From positions 3,720,001 to 3,784,000 of the forward strand of contig NZ_CP017248.1 in NCBI RefSeq assembly GCF_001735805.1: a DNA stretch of 64,000 nucleotides, given 5' to 3'. The DNA is from Streptomyces fodineus (GTDB taxonomy: Bacteria > Actinomycetota > Actinomycetes > Streptomycetales > Streptomycetaceae). The number at the start of each line of letters is the position of its first letter. Within the stretch, counting starts at the first letter, position 1. A model generated the notes under the pieces. That model was not told the DNA's origin and did no database searches. It worked only from the letters and a program-made list of their open reading frames with translations. Made by a program: the position numbers and the translations under genes. This document shows positions 1 through 7,970 of the stretch, in pieces.

Positions 1-2371
1 TGCCGGGGTTGATGGGCGCGTCGGTCTGCAACGCGTCGACGTACGAGACATCGCTCCCGTCGCCCTTCTCCCCGCCGGCCGTGATGGGCCGCTCCTTGGC
101 GCTGATGATGCCGGAGGTGACGGTGTTGGCGAGGTCGAAGGGGGCGCCGATGGCTACGACGGGGTCGCCGACCCGGACGTCGTCGGAGTTGCCGAGGGGC
201 AGCGGGGTGAGTCCGTGCACGCCGCGGACCTGGACGACGGCGAGGTCGTAGCCGCTGTCGTGCCCGATCACCGTGGCCTTGACGGTGTCACCGCTGCTGA
301 ACGTCACCGTTATCGCGCCGTCCGATCCGGCGGGCGCGACGACGTGGTTGTTGGTGAGGATGTGCCCCTGGGTGTCGAGCACGAAGCCGGTGCCGGTGTC
401 CCCCTGGTCGGTGCCGGTGACGTGCAGGGTGACGACGCTGGGGAGCGCGCGGGAGGCTATCCCGGCCACACTGTCCGGCGCCCGCCCGGCGGGCACGCGA
501 CCGGCCTGCGGCAGATGCACACCACCGCCCAGCCCCGTCCGCTCGACATAGGCACCGACCACCCCTCCGATCCCGGCGGAGACGAGGGCGACGACAAGAC
601 TCCACACCACCAGAAACCGCTTACCCCGCCCTGCCGCCCCACCGGCACCGGCGTACTGCAGAGCCCCCCGCCCAAACACCTGCTCCGTGGGCGACCCGGC
701 GGCCCAGGGGTCGTACCCCGGCCCTGAACCATCGGCAAGGAGGGGCACCGCGATGGGCACCGCCTGGGAGCTTGTGGGGGCGGCGGTTCCGGGGGTGGGA
801 GCTCCGGGGGTGGGAGCACCGGGGGCGGGGGTGCCCGCCGCCGGGACGCCGGACGTGGGGGTGCCCGCAGTTGGGCCGCCGGGCGCGGGGGCGCCGGGGG
901 CCTGGGTAATGGCGGCCGGAACGCCAGGGGCGGAGGCGCCGGGTGCTGGCGCGATGGGGGCGGGCACGGGGGTGGTGCCGCCGGGGGCGGGAGCGTCGGC
1001 CACAGGGGTGTGTGGCTCGGGTCCGGGTCCGGGCGCAGTCGCACCGGCTACGGGCGTGTGCTGCCCCGGTACGGGCACGGGACTTCCCGGCGCGAGGGCG
1101 GGAGTCCCGGGGGCCGAGGGCTGGGGTGCCATGGGTGAAGCCATGGGGATCGTGCCGGGCGCAGGTGCGCCGGTTGCGGGCGCTCGCAGCCCCGGCACGG
1201 GCACCGGAGTTCCCGGCGCGGAGGAGGGAGCCCCGGGGGCCGAGGCCTGGGGTGACATAGGTGAAGCCATGGAGGTCGTACCGGGCACAGGTGCGCTGGT
1301 TGCAGGCGCTTGCAGCCCCGGTACGGGCACGGGACTTCCCGGCGCGAGGGCGGGAGCCCCCTGAGCCGAGGCCTGGGGTGCAGTCGGTGGAGCCATCGGG
1401 GCGGGCATGGGCGTTCCCTGGGCCGAGGTGGCCGCCGGGTGCTGTACGGGCGGTGCGGGCGCCCAGGGGCCGGGCTCGCCGTACGGTGGGGTGCTGTAGG
1501 GGTCGGGGTCGTGCAACGGCTTCGGCCGCTCGGTGGGAGCCGCCCAGGCGTTGTCCCCGGGCCCGGGCGATACGACGGCCGTAGCAGCCCCGTCCGCCTC
1601 GGCACCGCCCGTCACCCCCGGAGCCGGCTTGGCCAGCTCGAAGTCCCCGCCCGCTACGGCCTCAGGCTGCTCAGCGTCACCGCTCTCGGCCCCGGCCACG
1701 CCCGTCCCGGCGCCCGGCGCCCCGGCCTTGTCCGTGCCGGCCTCCTCCAGGCCGACGCCTCCTGACCCAGCCCCGTGCGACCGCGTCCCCGCCGACCCGG
1801 CCGTCTCCGACCCAGCCTCGAACGACCCGGTCCCCAGCCCAGCCTCCACCGACCCGGTCTCCTCCAGCCCGGCCTCCACCGACCCAGACGCGTCCGGCCC
1901 GGTCTCCTCCAGCCCGGCGCCCACCGAACCGGCCCCATCCGCACCGGTCCTCGCCGAGCCGAACGTCTCCGACCCAGCCTCGAACGACCCGGTCCCCGGC
2001 CCAGCCTCCACCGGCCTGGCCTTTTTCACCCCGGCGTCCGTCGGTGCAGGCGTGTCCGGCCCGGTCTCTGTCATCTCCGTGTCCGTCGTCCCCGCCTGCT
2101 CCCCCTCAGCAGTCCGCGAGGACCCCGCTGCGACCGCCGGACGTGCCAGCTCGAAGTCGCCGGATTCGGGATCCGCCGGCTCCGTATCCACCGACCCGCG
2201 GTCCGCCGACCCGGGCTCCGTCGGCTCGGAACCCGTCGGCTCCGTTTCAGTCGCCGCGGCGCCGCCCGGTGTCTCAGCCCGATCGGCGCTGTCGCGCACC
2301 GCGCCCTCAGTGTGGTCGGGCGGTGTCAGACCCGCCGTTTCCTCCGGTGGGACACGGTTCCCCTTGTTCAT
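1..2371 (-). CDS. htrA: HtrA/DegP-like serine protease, membrane anchored, partial (C-terminus outside window)
   Basis: Envelope quality-control protease. 790 codons are inside the window. Residues 1 to about 580 are a Pro/Ala/Gly/Thr-rich, probably disordered cytoplasmic tail. One membrane segment follows at about 584-609 (begins FLVVWSLVVALVSAG), then the trypsin-like domain. The catalytic His lies in ILTNNHVV (His676) and the Asp in GYDLAVVQV (Asp709). The sequence ends at DALQTDAPINPG, just before the expected GNSGGP serine motif; the PDZ domain would also lie outside. The ATG at 2371 is in frame with all of this and has no in-frame stop. It lies 134 bp downstream of the anti-sigma gene, as in the mycobacterial sigE-rseA-htrA block, so it is probably part of the same stress response. 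The tail is far longer than in E. coli DegP and contains repeats. Confidence 0.9.
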   Translation of the reverse strand, partial: MNKGNRVPPEETAGLTPPDHTEGAVRDSADRAETPGGAAATETEPTGSEPTEPGSADRGSVDTEPADPESGDFELARPAVAAGSSRTAEGEQAGTTDTEMTETGPDTPAPTDAGVKKARPVEAGPGTGSFEAGSETFGSARTGADGAGSVGAGLEETGPDASGSVEAGLEETGSVEAGLGTGSFEAGSETAGSAGTRSHGAGSGGVGLEEAGTDKAGAPGAGTGVAGAESGDAEQPEAVAGGDFELAKPAPGVTGGAEADGAATAVVSPGPGDNAWAAPTERPKPLHDPDPYSTPPYGEPGPWAPAPPVQHPAATSAQGTPMPAPMAPPTAPQASAQGAPALAPGSPVPVPGLQAPATSAPVPGTTSMASPMSPQASAPGAPSSAPGTPVPVPGLRAPATGAPAPGTIPMASPMAPQPSAPGTPALAPGSPVPVPGQHTPVAGATAPGPGPEPHTPVADAPAPGGTTPVPAPIAPAPGASAPGVPAAITQAPGAPAPGGPTAGTPTSGVPAAGTPAPGAPTPGAPTPGTAAPTSSQAVPIAVPLLADGSGPGYDPWAAGSPTEQVFGRGALQYAGAGGAAGRGKRFLVVWSLVVALVSAGIGGVVGAYVERTGLGGGVHLPQAGRVPAGRAPDSVAGIASRALPSVVTLHVTGTDQGDTGTGFVLDTQGHILTNNHVVAPAGSDGAITVTFSSGDTVKATVIGHDSGYDLAVVQVRGVHGLTPLPLGNSDDVRVGDPVVAIGAPFDLANTVTSGIISAKERPITAGGEKGDGSDVSYVDALQTDAPINPG
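1064..1410. repeat. 126-bp imperfect tandem repeat inside htrA
   Basis: Three imperfect copies begin at 1064, 1190 and 1316, exactly 126 bp (42 codons) apart. Each encodes a variant of APGSPVPVPG followed by an Ala/Thr/Pro-rich stretch in the HtrA tail. The period is a multiple of three, so copy-number change would keep the frame. Confidence 0.8.
1803..2018. repeat. Direct repeat of about 50 bp within the htrA tail region
   Basis: A segment starting GTCTCCGACCCAGCCTCGAA at 1803 recurs at 1965, 162 bp away (54 codons), with one or two mismatches over about 45 bp. The intervening DNA carries further short Glu/Thr/Gly-encoding repeats. Confidence 0.7.
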
Positions 2372-2505
2372 GATCTCCCCACGGCCGGTCGCGGCCGCGT
2401 GTTTCGATGGCGGCAGCGGAACGTCGACTACGCCCCCGGGTCATCGCCGCGGGAACGGCCCTCACCGGATTCAACCAGGTTCGCGAGCCGTGGCGAAGTG
2501 GCCGG

Positions 2506-3543
2506 TCAGGGAGTCTGGTGGGGGGTGGACGGGGACGATGAGGCAGTGGCCGTGGTGTCGGGGGCGGGGGCGGACAGCAGACCGGAGCCGGTCACTCCAG
2601 GGAACGTGGACCATGCGGTGAGCGGATACACCACCGTGTCGTCGAGCGGACGTATCAGCGGTGAGACGGCGGCCGCGCCGGCCGTCAGCGGCGCGGTCAG
2701 ATTGCGCATCGCCTCGTTCTGGGCCTGACCTGCACCGGAGGACGGCAGTCCGGGCACCAGCGGTGCCGACATCGAGGTCGGGGCCGCCGTCGACGGGCCG
2801 AACTGTGTGCCGCCCTGGGCGAGCAGCGGCCCCACCACGCGACGGCGCTGGGTGTCGGGTGTCGCCGCGCCCGTGCCGGCCGAGCGCGCCGGGACCACGT
2901 TGCTGCCGGAGCCGGAGCCGCCGCGGGCCTCCGCCGTGGTGTCACCGGGTACGCCGGCGGTCACGCCGCCGAGAGCGACCGCGGCCAGCGACACCGCGCC
3001 GGCGGCGACGACGGCGAACCGCAGACCGCGCGAGGCGGAGCGCCCGTCGTCCGGGCGGCCGACGGGATGGACGCGGAAGCCGCGCCCCTGCGGTGCCGGG
3101 GTGGCGAGGACCGGGCCGGCCGGGCCGTGCTGGCGCGCGGGGACGTACCCGAACGTGAAGCGCTCGCCGCGCCTCACTCCGAAGACGCCGAAGACGCCGG
3201 AGGCCGGGGTGGTTGCGGCACTCTCGTCGTCGGAACCGCGGCCGAAGAGTCCTCCCCCGGGCGGCGACATGCCGTCGCCGTCCAGATCACCCCCTCCGGG
3301 AAGGCCCTGGAGGCGGGCCAGGAGGCTCGCCGAGGGCGGCGGCGGGGCCGCCTCCGCGAACACGTTCTTCAGCCGACGCTGGGCGTCCGCCTCCGCCTTG
3401 CACCGGGCACACGTGGCCAGGTGCGCGAGGACCCGCTCACGCGACTCATGACCGAGCTCTCCGTCCACCAGGGCGGAGAGCCGGTCTCCCAGGTGCTGCT
3501 CTGCGAGGTGCGCCTCCGCAGGTTTGGGCCGGGATCCACTCAC
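2506..3543 (-). CDS. Anti-sigma factor with zinc-finger (ZAS) domain, RseA-like
   Basis: Membrane-bound antagonist of the ECF sigma factor encoded just upstream. The 345-residue protein starts at GTG 3543, which overlaps the sigma stop codon by GTGA and indicates translational coupling. The N-terminal domain has the zinc anti-sigma motif His-x3-Cys-x2-Cys as HLATCARC (His41, Cys45, Cys48). A long linker follows, then one membrane helix at about 173-196 (GLRFAVVAAGAVSLAAVALG) and an exported Ser/Thr/Pro-rich C-terminus. This topology allows an extracytoplasmic signal to release the sigma factor. Neighbours and order match mycobacterial rseA. The partner assignment is from context. Confidence 0.88.
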   Translation of the reverse strand: MSGSRPKPAEAHLAEQHLGDRLSALVDGELGHESRERVLAHLATCARCKAEADAQRRLKNVFAEAAPPPPSASLLARLQGLPGGGDLDGDGMSPPGGGLFGRGSDDESAATTPASGVFGVFGVRRGERFTFGYVPARQHGPAGPVLATPAPQGRGFRVHPVGRPDDGRSASRGLRFAVVAAGAVSLAAVALGGVTAGVPGDTTAEARGGSGSGSNVVPARSAGTGAATPDTQRRRVVGPLLAQGGTQFGPSTAAPTSMSAPLVPGLPSSGAGQAQNEAMRNLTAPLTAGAAAVSPLIRPLDDTVVYPLTAWSTFPGVTGSGLLSAPAPDTTATASSSPSTPHQTP

Positions 3544-4322
3544 GCGGTCGCGCCCCCTCCCCCCAGAGCGGGGACACGGGCCAGGAACGAGCGCCGCTCG
3601 GCCGCACGGGCCTCCGGGGAGCGGTGCGCGAGGGCCTTGCGGAGCTGGGAGCGGCCACGGTGGATACGGGAGCGGACCGTGCCGAGCTTCACGCCCAGGG
3701 TCGCGGCGATCTCCTCGTACGACAGGCCCTCGATGTCGCACAGCACGACGGCGGCGCGGAACTCGGGTGCGAGGGTGTCCAGGGCCTGCTGGACGTCGGC
3801 GTCGAAGTGCGCGTCGTTGAAGAGCTGCTGCGGGGTGGGCTCGCGGCTGGCCAGGCGCTCGGCCGCGTCCTCGCCGAGGGCGTCGAAGCGGATGCGCTGC
3901 TTGCGCCGGACCATGTCCAGGAAGAGGTTCGTGGTGATGCGGTGCAGCCAGCCCTCGAAGGTACCCGGCGAGTACGTCGACAGGGAGCGGAAGACACGGA
4001 CGAAGACCTCCTGGGTGAGGTCCTCGGCGTCGTGCTGATTGCCCGTCAGGCGGTAGGCCAGCCGGTAGACCCGGCCGCTGTGGGTGCTGACGATCTCCTC
4101 CCAGGTGGGCGGAGTCCACGCCTGCCCGTCCGCGTCGGTGGAGAAGGTCGCGGTCTGGGCCTCGCCTGCGGCGAAACCGGCGTGGTGGTCAGCAGCGGTG
4201 TCGGTCACGGATTTCGGCCTGCCCGCCGATCCGAGGAAGCGCCGCAGCACTCCACCCCGATCTCCAGGCGCAGCCGCACCTCCCCTGTCAGCTCTGGTGG
4301 TGTCCAGTGGAGCCCCTACCAT
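3540..4322 (-). CDS. ECF RNA polymerase sigma factor (mycobacterial SigE-type locus)
   Basis: 260-residue ECF sigma factor. Region 2 spans about residues 74-141 (GNQHDAEDLTQEVFVRVFRS, then the promoter-melting segment RITTNLFLDMVRRKQR). Region 4 spans about 178-231 (EGLSYEEIAATLGVKLGTVR, SRIHRGRSQLRKAL). I chose ATG 4322 because a GAGG lies five bases upstream and because the in-frame extension to GTG 4436 runs through AT-rich, promoter-like DNA with poor codon bias. The N-terminal ~70 residues are an extra, poorly structured segment. It is coupled to the anti-sigma gene by GTGA. Synteny with mycobacterial sigE is clear; note that the name sigE in S. coelicolor denotes a different gene, so no symbol is given. 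Confidence 0.92.
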   Translation of the reverse strand: MVGAPLDTTRADRGGAAAPGDRGGVLRRFLGSAGRPKSVTDTAADHHAGFAAGEAQTATFSTDADGQAWTPPTWEEIVSTHSGRVYRLAYRLTGNQHDAEDLTQEVFVRVFRSLSTYSPGTFEGWLHRITTNLFLDMVRRKQRIRFDALGEDAAERLASREPTPQQLFNDAHFDADVQQALDTLAPEFRAAVVLCDIEGLSYEEIAATLGVKLGTVRSRIHRGRSQLRKALAHRSPEARAAERRSFLARVPALGGGGATA

Positions 4323-4561
4323 AGCCACCTCGCCCGTTAGCTCCCCATAAGGGGTTTTACGAGAATTTGATCTGTGCTGATACGGCTCATACTGCTGCGT
4401 CAGCAGTTGATCGGCGTCCTGATCCACCCCTTGCACCCCGTCTTACCCCCGTCGCGTCCCGGGCCACCGTCTCATCCCTTTAAACGCCCGGTCCCATCTG
4501 CGGGTTCCCGGCACCAACGGATACAGTCACGCCCAGGCATCCACGGGGACAGGAGAGGGTC

Positions 4562-5194
4562 ATTACCGGCAACCGGCAGACGAGCTGGGCGTTCGCCGAC
4601 GCCTTTGTCGCCGAGGACGAAGCGCTGCGGTGGGCCCGCGACCGGGCCCGCGAGGCAGGGCTGCGCTCGGTGTCGCCCGGCACGGGCGCCGCGCTGCGTC
4701 TGCTCGCCGCCTCCGTGGACGCGAAGGCCGTCGCGGAGATCGGCACGGGCTGCGGGGTGTCCGGAATCCATCTGCTGCACGGCATGCGCCCGGACGGGGT
4801 GCTCACCACGGTCGACCCGGAGCCGGAGCACCAGCAGTTCGCCCGGCAGGCCTTCCGCGCCTGCGGCTTCGCCAGCAACCGGGCCCGCTTCATCCCCGGC
4901 CGCGCGCTCGACGTGCTCCCCCGGCTCGCGGACGCGGGCTACGACCTCGTCTTCTGCGACGGGGACCGGCTGGAGTACCTGGACTATCTCGCTGAATCGT
5001 TGCGCCTGCTACGGCCCGGCGGTCTGGTGGTCTTCGAAGGGGTCTTCGCGGGCGGCCGTACGGTGGACTCGGGGCCGCAGCCCACGGAGGTGCTGCGGCT
5101 GCGCGAGCTGTTGCGCACGGTGCGCGAGAGCGGGGAGCTGGTCCCCTCGCTGCTGCCGGTGGGCGACGGCCTGCTGTGCGCCGTCAAGCGCTGA
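4562..5194 (+). CDS. O-methyltransferase (Rv1220c-like), probable ATT start
   Basis: SAM-dependent class I O-methyltransferase of 210 residues, divergent from the sigma operon as Rv1220c is from sigE. The SAM-binding motif AEIGTGCGVSG is at about 58-68, the acidic loop LTTVDPEPEH at about 81-90, and LVFCDGD is motif 4. In this frame the last upstream stop is TAA 4481-4483, and no ATG, GTG, TTG or CTG occurs between it and codon 4562. The codon at 4562 is ATT, preceded at good distance by AGGAGAGG. The first conventional start is GTG 4670, which would remove 36 residues (including NRQTSWAFADAF) that precede the SAM fold. I therefore infer initiation at ATT. The substrate is unknown. Confidence 0.85.
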   Translation: MTGNRQTSWAFADAFVAEDEALRWARDRAREAGLRSVSPGTGAALRLLAASVDAKAVAEIGTGCGVSGIHLLHGMRPDGVLTTVDPEPEHQQFARQAFRACGFASNRARFIPGRALDVLPRLADAGYDLVFCDGDRLEYLDYLAESLRLLRPGGLVVFEGVFAGGRTVDSGPQPTEVLRLRELLRTVRESGELVPSLLPVGDGLLCAVKR

Positions 5195-5220
5195 CCGGCC
5201 GGCCGCGGGGCCGCAGACGC

Positions 5221-5256
5221 GGCTGCCCCGGCACCGCGTACGATGCCGGGGCAGCC
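5221..5256. terminator. Hairpin terminator between convergent genes
   Basis: A perfect 13-bp inverted repeat, GGCTGCCCCGGCA (5221-5233) and its complement (5244-5256), with a 10-nt loop. It lies between the convergent stops of the methyltransferase and DUF3117 genes and could serve both strands. There is no T run, which is usual for Streptomyces. Confidence 0.7.
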
Positions 5257-5278
5257 GGAAGGCAGGATCGCTGGGGTC

Positions 5279-5446
5279 TCAGCCGGCAACGTCCTGGAGG
5301 GCGTCGCCGAGCGCCTTGGCCTCGTCAGGGGTTAGCTCGACGACGAGTCGACCGCCGCCTTCGAGCGGAACGCGCATGACAATGCCCCGCCCCTCCTTGG
5401 TCACCTCGAGCGGGCCATCGCCCGTCCGCGGCTTCATGGCCGCCAT
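5279..5446 (-). CDS. DUF3117 small conserved protein
   Basis: 55-residue protein starting MAAMKPRTGDGPLEVTKEGR and ending LGDALQDVAG. This is the actinobacterial DUF3117 family (Rv1211-like), of unknown function. Start ATG 5446 has AGGAAGGGG at proper spacing; upstream codons in the frame are not family-like. In mycobacteria the family member sits in the same broad neighbourhood (tagA, folP2, sigE), so gene order is partly conserved. Confidence 0.9.
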   Translation of the reverse strand: MAAMKPRTGDGPLEVTKEGRGIVMRVPLEGGGRLVVELTPDEAKALGDALQDVAG

Positions 5447-5556
5447 GCTCGTTCCCCTTCCTGAAACCAGCTCATCGTCTGCCGGGAGCCCTCGAAGCTT
5501 TCCGCGGTTCCGGAACGGACACGCGACACCGGCATCGAACACATTGCTTCCCAGCC

Positions 5557-5587
5557 ATTATCCCGCATCGCAGGACCCGATGACCAA
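5557..5587 (-). promoter_or_regulatory. Candidate promoter for the DUF3117 gene
   Basis: On the minus strand TTGGTC (5582-5587) and GATAAT (5557-5562) resemble -35 and -10 boxes, separated by 19 bp, about 110 bp before the ATG. The spacer is slightly long, so this is only a candidate. Confidence 0.35.
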
Positions 5588-5771
5588 CATCAGTCGGCAT
5601 CGCTTGGGCAACGCGCGCGAGCAAAACCACCCAATTCGGGGATGTGGCTGCGATACTGCACCACCGCACGGACATCCGCCGACCGGCTCCGCTCCGGTTT
5701 TCTTTGATGCAGGTCACATGTCCGCTCCGGCCCTTGGGCGGCGATCTCCGCCATGCTGTCCTTCAGACAGG

Positions 5772-5791
5772 GACGTACCGAGCGGTACGTC
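5772..5791. promoter_or_regulatory. Operator-like palindrome upstream of enoyl-CoA hydratase
   Basis: GACGTACC-GAGC-GGTACGTC is a perfect 8-bp inverted repeat with a 4-bp spacer, 25 bp before the start codon. Size and symmetry resemble TetR-family operators, which often control acyl-CoA metabolism genes. No TetR gene is adjacent, so the regulator would act in trans. Confidence 0.55.
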
Positions 5792-5816
5792 ATCCGCGAC
5801 ACCGGAGGGGATCGCC

Positions 5817-6620
5817 ATGGCCGACACCGTGCTCTACGAGGTGAGCGACGGACTCGCGACGATCACGCTGAACCGCCCCGAGGCGATGAACGCGCTGAAC
5901 ATCGCGACCAAGGTCGCCCTCCGGGAGGCGGCGGAATCCGCGGCGGGGGACACCGCTGTACGGGCGATCCTGCTGACCGCCGCCGGGGACCGGGCGTTCT
6001 GCGTCGGCCAGGACCTCAAGGAGCACATCGGGCTGCTCGCGGCCGACCGGGAGACCGGGGCGGGACAGACGATGAACACGGTCAAGGAGCACTACAACCC
6101 GATCGTGAAGGCTCTCGCCGGGGCGTCCAAGCCGGTGGTCGCCGCGGTGAACGGGGTCGCGGCCGGGGCCGGCTTCGGCTTCGCGCTCGCCGCGGACTAC
6201 CGGCTGGTCGCCGACACCGCCGCCTTCAACACGTCGTTCGCGGGCGTGGCCCTGACCGCCGACTCCGGGATCTCCTGGACCCTGCCCCGGGTGATCGGTC
6301 CGGGCCGCGCCGCCGATCTGCTGCTCTTCCCGCGCAGCATCAGCGCCCAGGACGCGCTGGAACTGGGCATCGCCAACCGGGTCGTACCCGCCGCCGAGCT
6401 GCGCGCCGAGGCCGAGAAGACGGCGCGGGCGCTGGCCGAGGGGCCGACGGTGGCGTACGCGGCGATCAAGGAAGCGGTGGCCTACGGCCTCACGCACTCC
6501 CTCGCCGAGACCCTGGAGAAGGAGGACGAACTGCAGACCCGGGCCGGCCGGTCCGAGGACCACGCCATCGCCGTGCAGGCGTTCGTGAACAAGGAGAAGC
6601 CGAAGTACCTGGGCCGGTGA
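5817..6620 (+). CDS. Enoyl-CoA hydratase/isomerase (crotonase family, PaaG-like)
   Basis: 267-residue crotonase-fold enzyme acting on an acyl-CoA thioester, cytoplasmic. Start ATG 5817 follows GGAGGGG. The CoA/oxyanion-hole segments are AFCVGQDLKE (60-69) and NGVAAGAGFGFALAAD (112-127). At the catalytic position the sequence is VALTADSGISWTLPR with Asp149. This resembles the aspartate-type isomerases related to PaaG rather than the two-glutamate hydratases, so 2-(1,2-epoxyphenyl)acetyl-CoA isomerase-like chemistry is possible. Apparently a single-gene unit. The long frame open upstream of 5817 has no homology and is not part of the gene. Confidence 0.88.
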   Translation: MADTVLYEVSDGLATITLNRPEAMNALNIATKVALREAAESAAGDTAVRAILLTAAGDRAFCVGQDLKEHIGLLAADRETGAGQTMNTVKEHYNPIVKALAGASKPVVAAVNGVAAGAGFGFALAADYRLVADTAAFNTSFAGVALTADSGISWTLPRVIGPGRAADLLLFPRSISAQDALELGIANRVVPAAELRAEAEKTARALAEGPTVAYAAIKEAVAYGLTHSLAETLEKEDELQTRAGRSEDHAIAVQAFVNKEKPKYLGR

Positions 6621-6734
6621 GGGCGGGGATCCGGGGCGCCGAAGGAGCCGGGCACTCGGGTGGTCCGTGAGGGCGGAAAGCGGCAGCGCAGTGGCGGATC
6701 CGCAGCCCGGCCCGCCCAGGCGCGGGCGGCGCCC

Positions 6735-7376
6735 CTAGCGTGCGCTGAGCAGGGCCTCCGCGCCCACGGGGCGGAAGCCGGCCGCCTGGAAGGCGCGCAC
6801 GCTGCGGGCGTTGCCGGCGGCCTGCTGGGACCAGAGCCATTCGCCCGGAGGTATCAGGTGCCGGGCGGCCGTGGCCAGGGCGCGGCCCAGGCCCCGGTGC
6901 CGGGCGGGCTCGTCGACGTCGATCGCCGTCTCCCAGCGGCCCGCCACGCCCCGGCCGAGGACGACCACGCCGCCGTCCGTCGCCCAGACGCGGACGTCGT
7001 CCCGGCGGCCCCGCGCGCTGTGCACGCGCGGATGGTCCGGGTCGGCGAGTTCGCGCAGGTCCAGCGGGGGGTCGCCGGGCAGGGAGCTCGCCACGGTGAG
7101 CAGGTCTATGGTGTCGGTCGACCGGCCCGTGCGGGCCAGGAACGCGGCCAGGAAGCGGGGGTTCATCGCGGCCGCCAGTTCGTCGCAGTCGAGGGACGCG
7201 AGCGTGCTGCGCACCCAGTGCGGGTCCTCGTCGGTGAACACCACGGAGTGCGCGGTGAACGCGATCACTCCGGCATCGCGGTGGCTGGGCTGCGGCACCA
7301 CCGTCGTACCGCCATCGGGCGGCGGGAAGTGGCCGTGGGCCGCCGCGTCCAGGATGTCGGCCAGGGTCCGCGACAT
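6735..7376 (-). CDS. GNAT-family N-acetyltransferase
   Basis: 213 residues. The C-terminal half is a GNAT fold: a beta strand ETAIDVDEPARHRGLGRALA carries the acetyl-CoA pyrophosphate motif (R-x-x-G-L-G-R-A), followed by GEWLWSQQAAGNARSVRAFQ and AGFRPVGAE, the usual end of the fold. The N-terminal ~110 residues do not match a family I recognise. The stop of the downstream-positioned tag gene is only three bases from this start, so the DivIVA-like, tag and GNAT genes probably form one operon. Substrate unknown. Confidence 0.78.
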   Translation of the reverse strand: MSRTLADILDAAAHGHFPPPDGGTTVVPQPSHRDAGVIAFTAHSVVFTDEDPHWVRSTLASLDCDELAAAMNPRFLAAFLARTGRSTDTIDLLTVASSLPGDPPLDLRELADPDHPRVHSARGRRDDVRVWATDGGVVVLGRGVAGRWETAIDVDEPARHRGLGRALATAARHLIPPGEWLWSQQAAGNARSVRAFQAAGFRPVGAEALLSAR

Positions 7377-7379
7377 GTG

Positions 7380-7970
7380 TCAGGCACCCCCGCTTCTGGC
7401 GACGCAGGCCTCCAGATGGTCGTTGACCAGGCCGCACGCCTGCATCAAGGCGTACGCGGTCGTCGGGCCGACGAATCTGAGGCCCCGTTTCTTCAGCGCC
7501 TTGGACAAGGCCGTGGACTCCGGCGTCACGGCCGGAACGTCGGCGAGGGTCTTCGGGGCCGGGCGGCCGGCCGGGTCGGGGGCGTGGGACCAGATCAGCT
7601 CGTCCAGCTCGCCCTCGGCCCAGTCGGCCAGCACGCGCGCGTTGGCGAGCGTGGCGTCGATCTTGGCGCGGTTGCGGATGATGCCGGGATCCGCCAGCAG
7701 GCGCTCGCGGTCCTCGTCGGTGAACACGGCGATCTTCTCGATGCGGAAGCCGGCGAAGGCCGCGCGGAAACCCTCGCGGCGGCGCAGGATCGTGATCCAG
7801 GACAGGCCCGACTGGAAGGCCTCCAGGCTGATCCGCTCGAAAAGGGCGTCGTCGCCGTGGACCGGGCGGCCCCACTCCTCGTCGTGGTACGACACGTAGT
7901 CCTCGGTGGACAGGGCCCACGGGCAGCGCAGGGCGCCGTCGGGTCCCGCGAGGGCGGCTCCGTCACTCAC
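7380..7970 (-). CDS. tag: DNA-3-methyladenine glycosylase I (Tag)
   Basis: Base-excision repair enzyme removing 3-methyladenine. 196 residues from GTG 7970, which overlaps the preceding stop by GTGA. The family signature is well preserved: CPWAL with zinc ligand Cys16, YHDEEWG with His29, LEAFQSGLSWITILRRREGF with catalytic Glu50, the stretch ALSKALKKRGLRFVG, and the C-terminal zinc ligands in VNDHLEACVA (His185, Cys189). Length equals that of E. coli Tag. Gene order folP-like/tag recalls the mycobacterial folP2-tagA block. Confidence 0.95.
   Translation of the reverse strand: MSDGAALAGPDGALRCPWALSTEDYVSYHDEEWGRPVHGDDALFERISLEAFQSGLSWITILRRREGFRAAFAGFRIEKIAVFTDEDRERLLADPGIIRNRAKIDATLANARVLADWAEGELDELIWSHAPDPAGRPAPKTLADVPAVTPESTALSKALKKRGLRFVGPTTAYALMQACGLVNDHLEACVARSGGA

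Larger units (their letters stand above)
5447..5816. other. Divergent intergenic region, 370 bp
   Basis: No credible gene. The left half holds the upstream region of the DUF3117 gene, with a GTTCCGGAAC palindrome at 5507-5516 and a promoter candidate near 5557-5587. The right end holds the operator-like palindrome and ribosome-binding site of the enoyl-CoA hydratase gene. Confidence 0.6.

Noticed and set aside
2372..2505. Separate small gene between the anti-sigma factor and htrA
   Set aside because: No start with ribosome-binding site and coding bias; treated as a spacer.
4374..5816. Long N-terminal extension of the enoyl-CoA hydratase frame
   Set aside because: It runs antisense or out of frame over the methyltransferase gene; crotonase homology and ribosome-binding site start at 5817.
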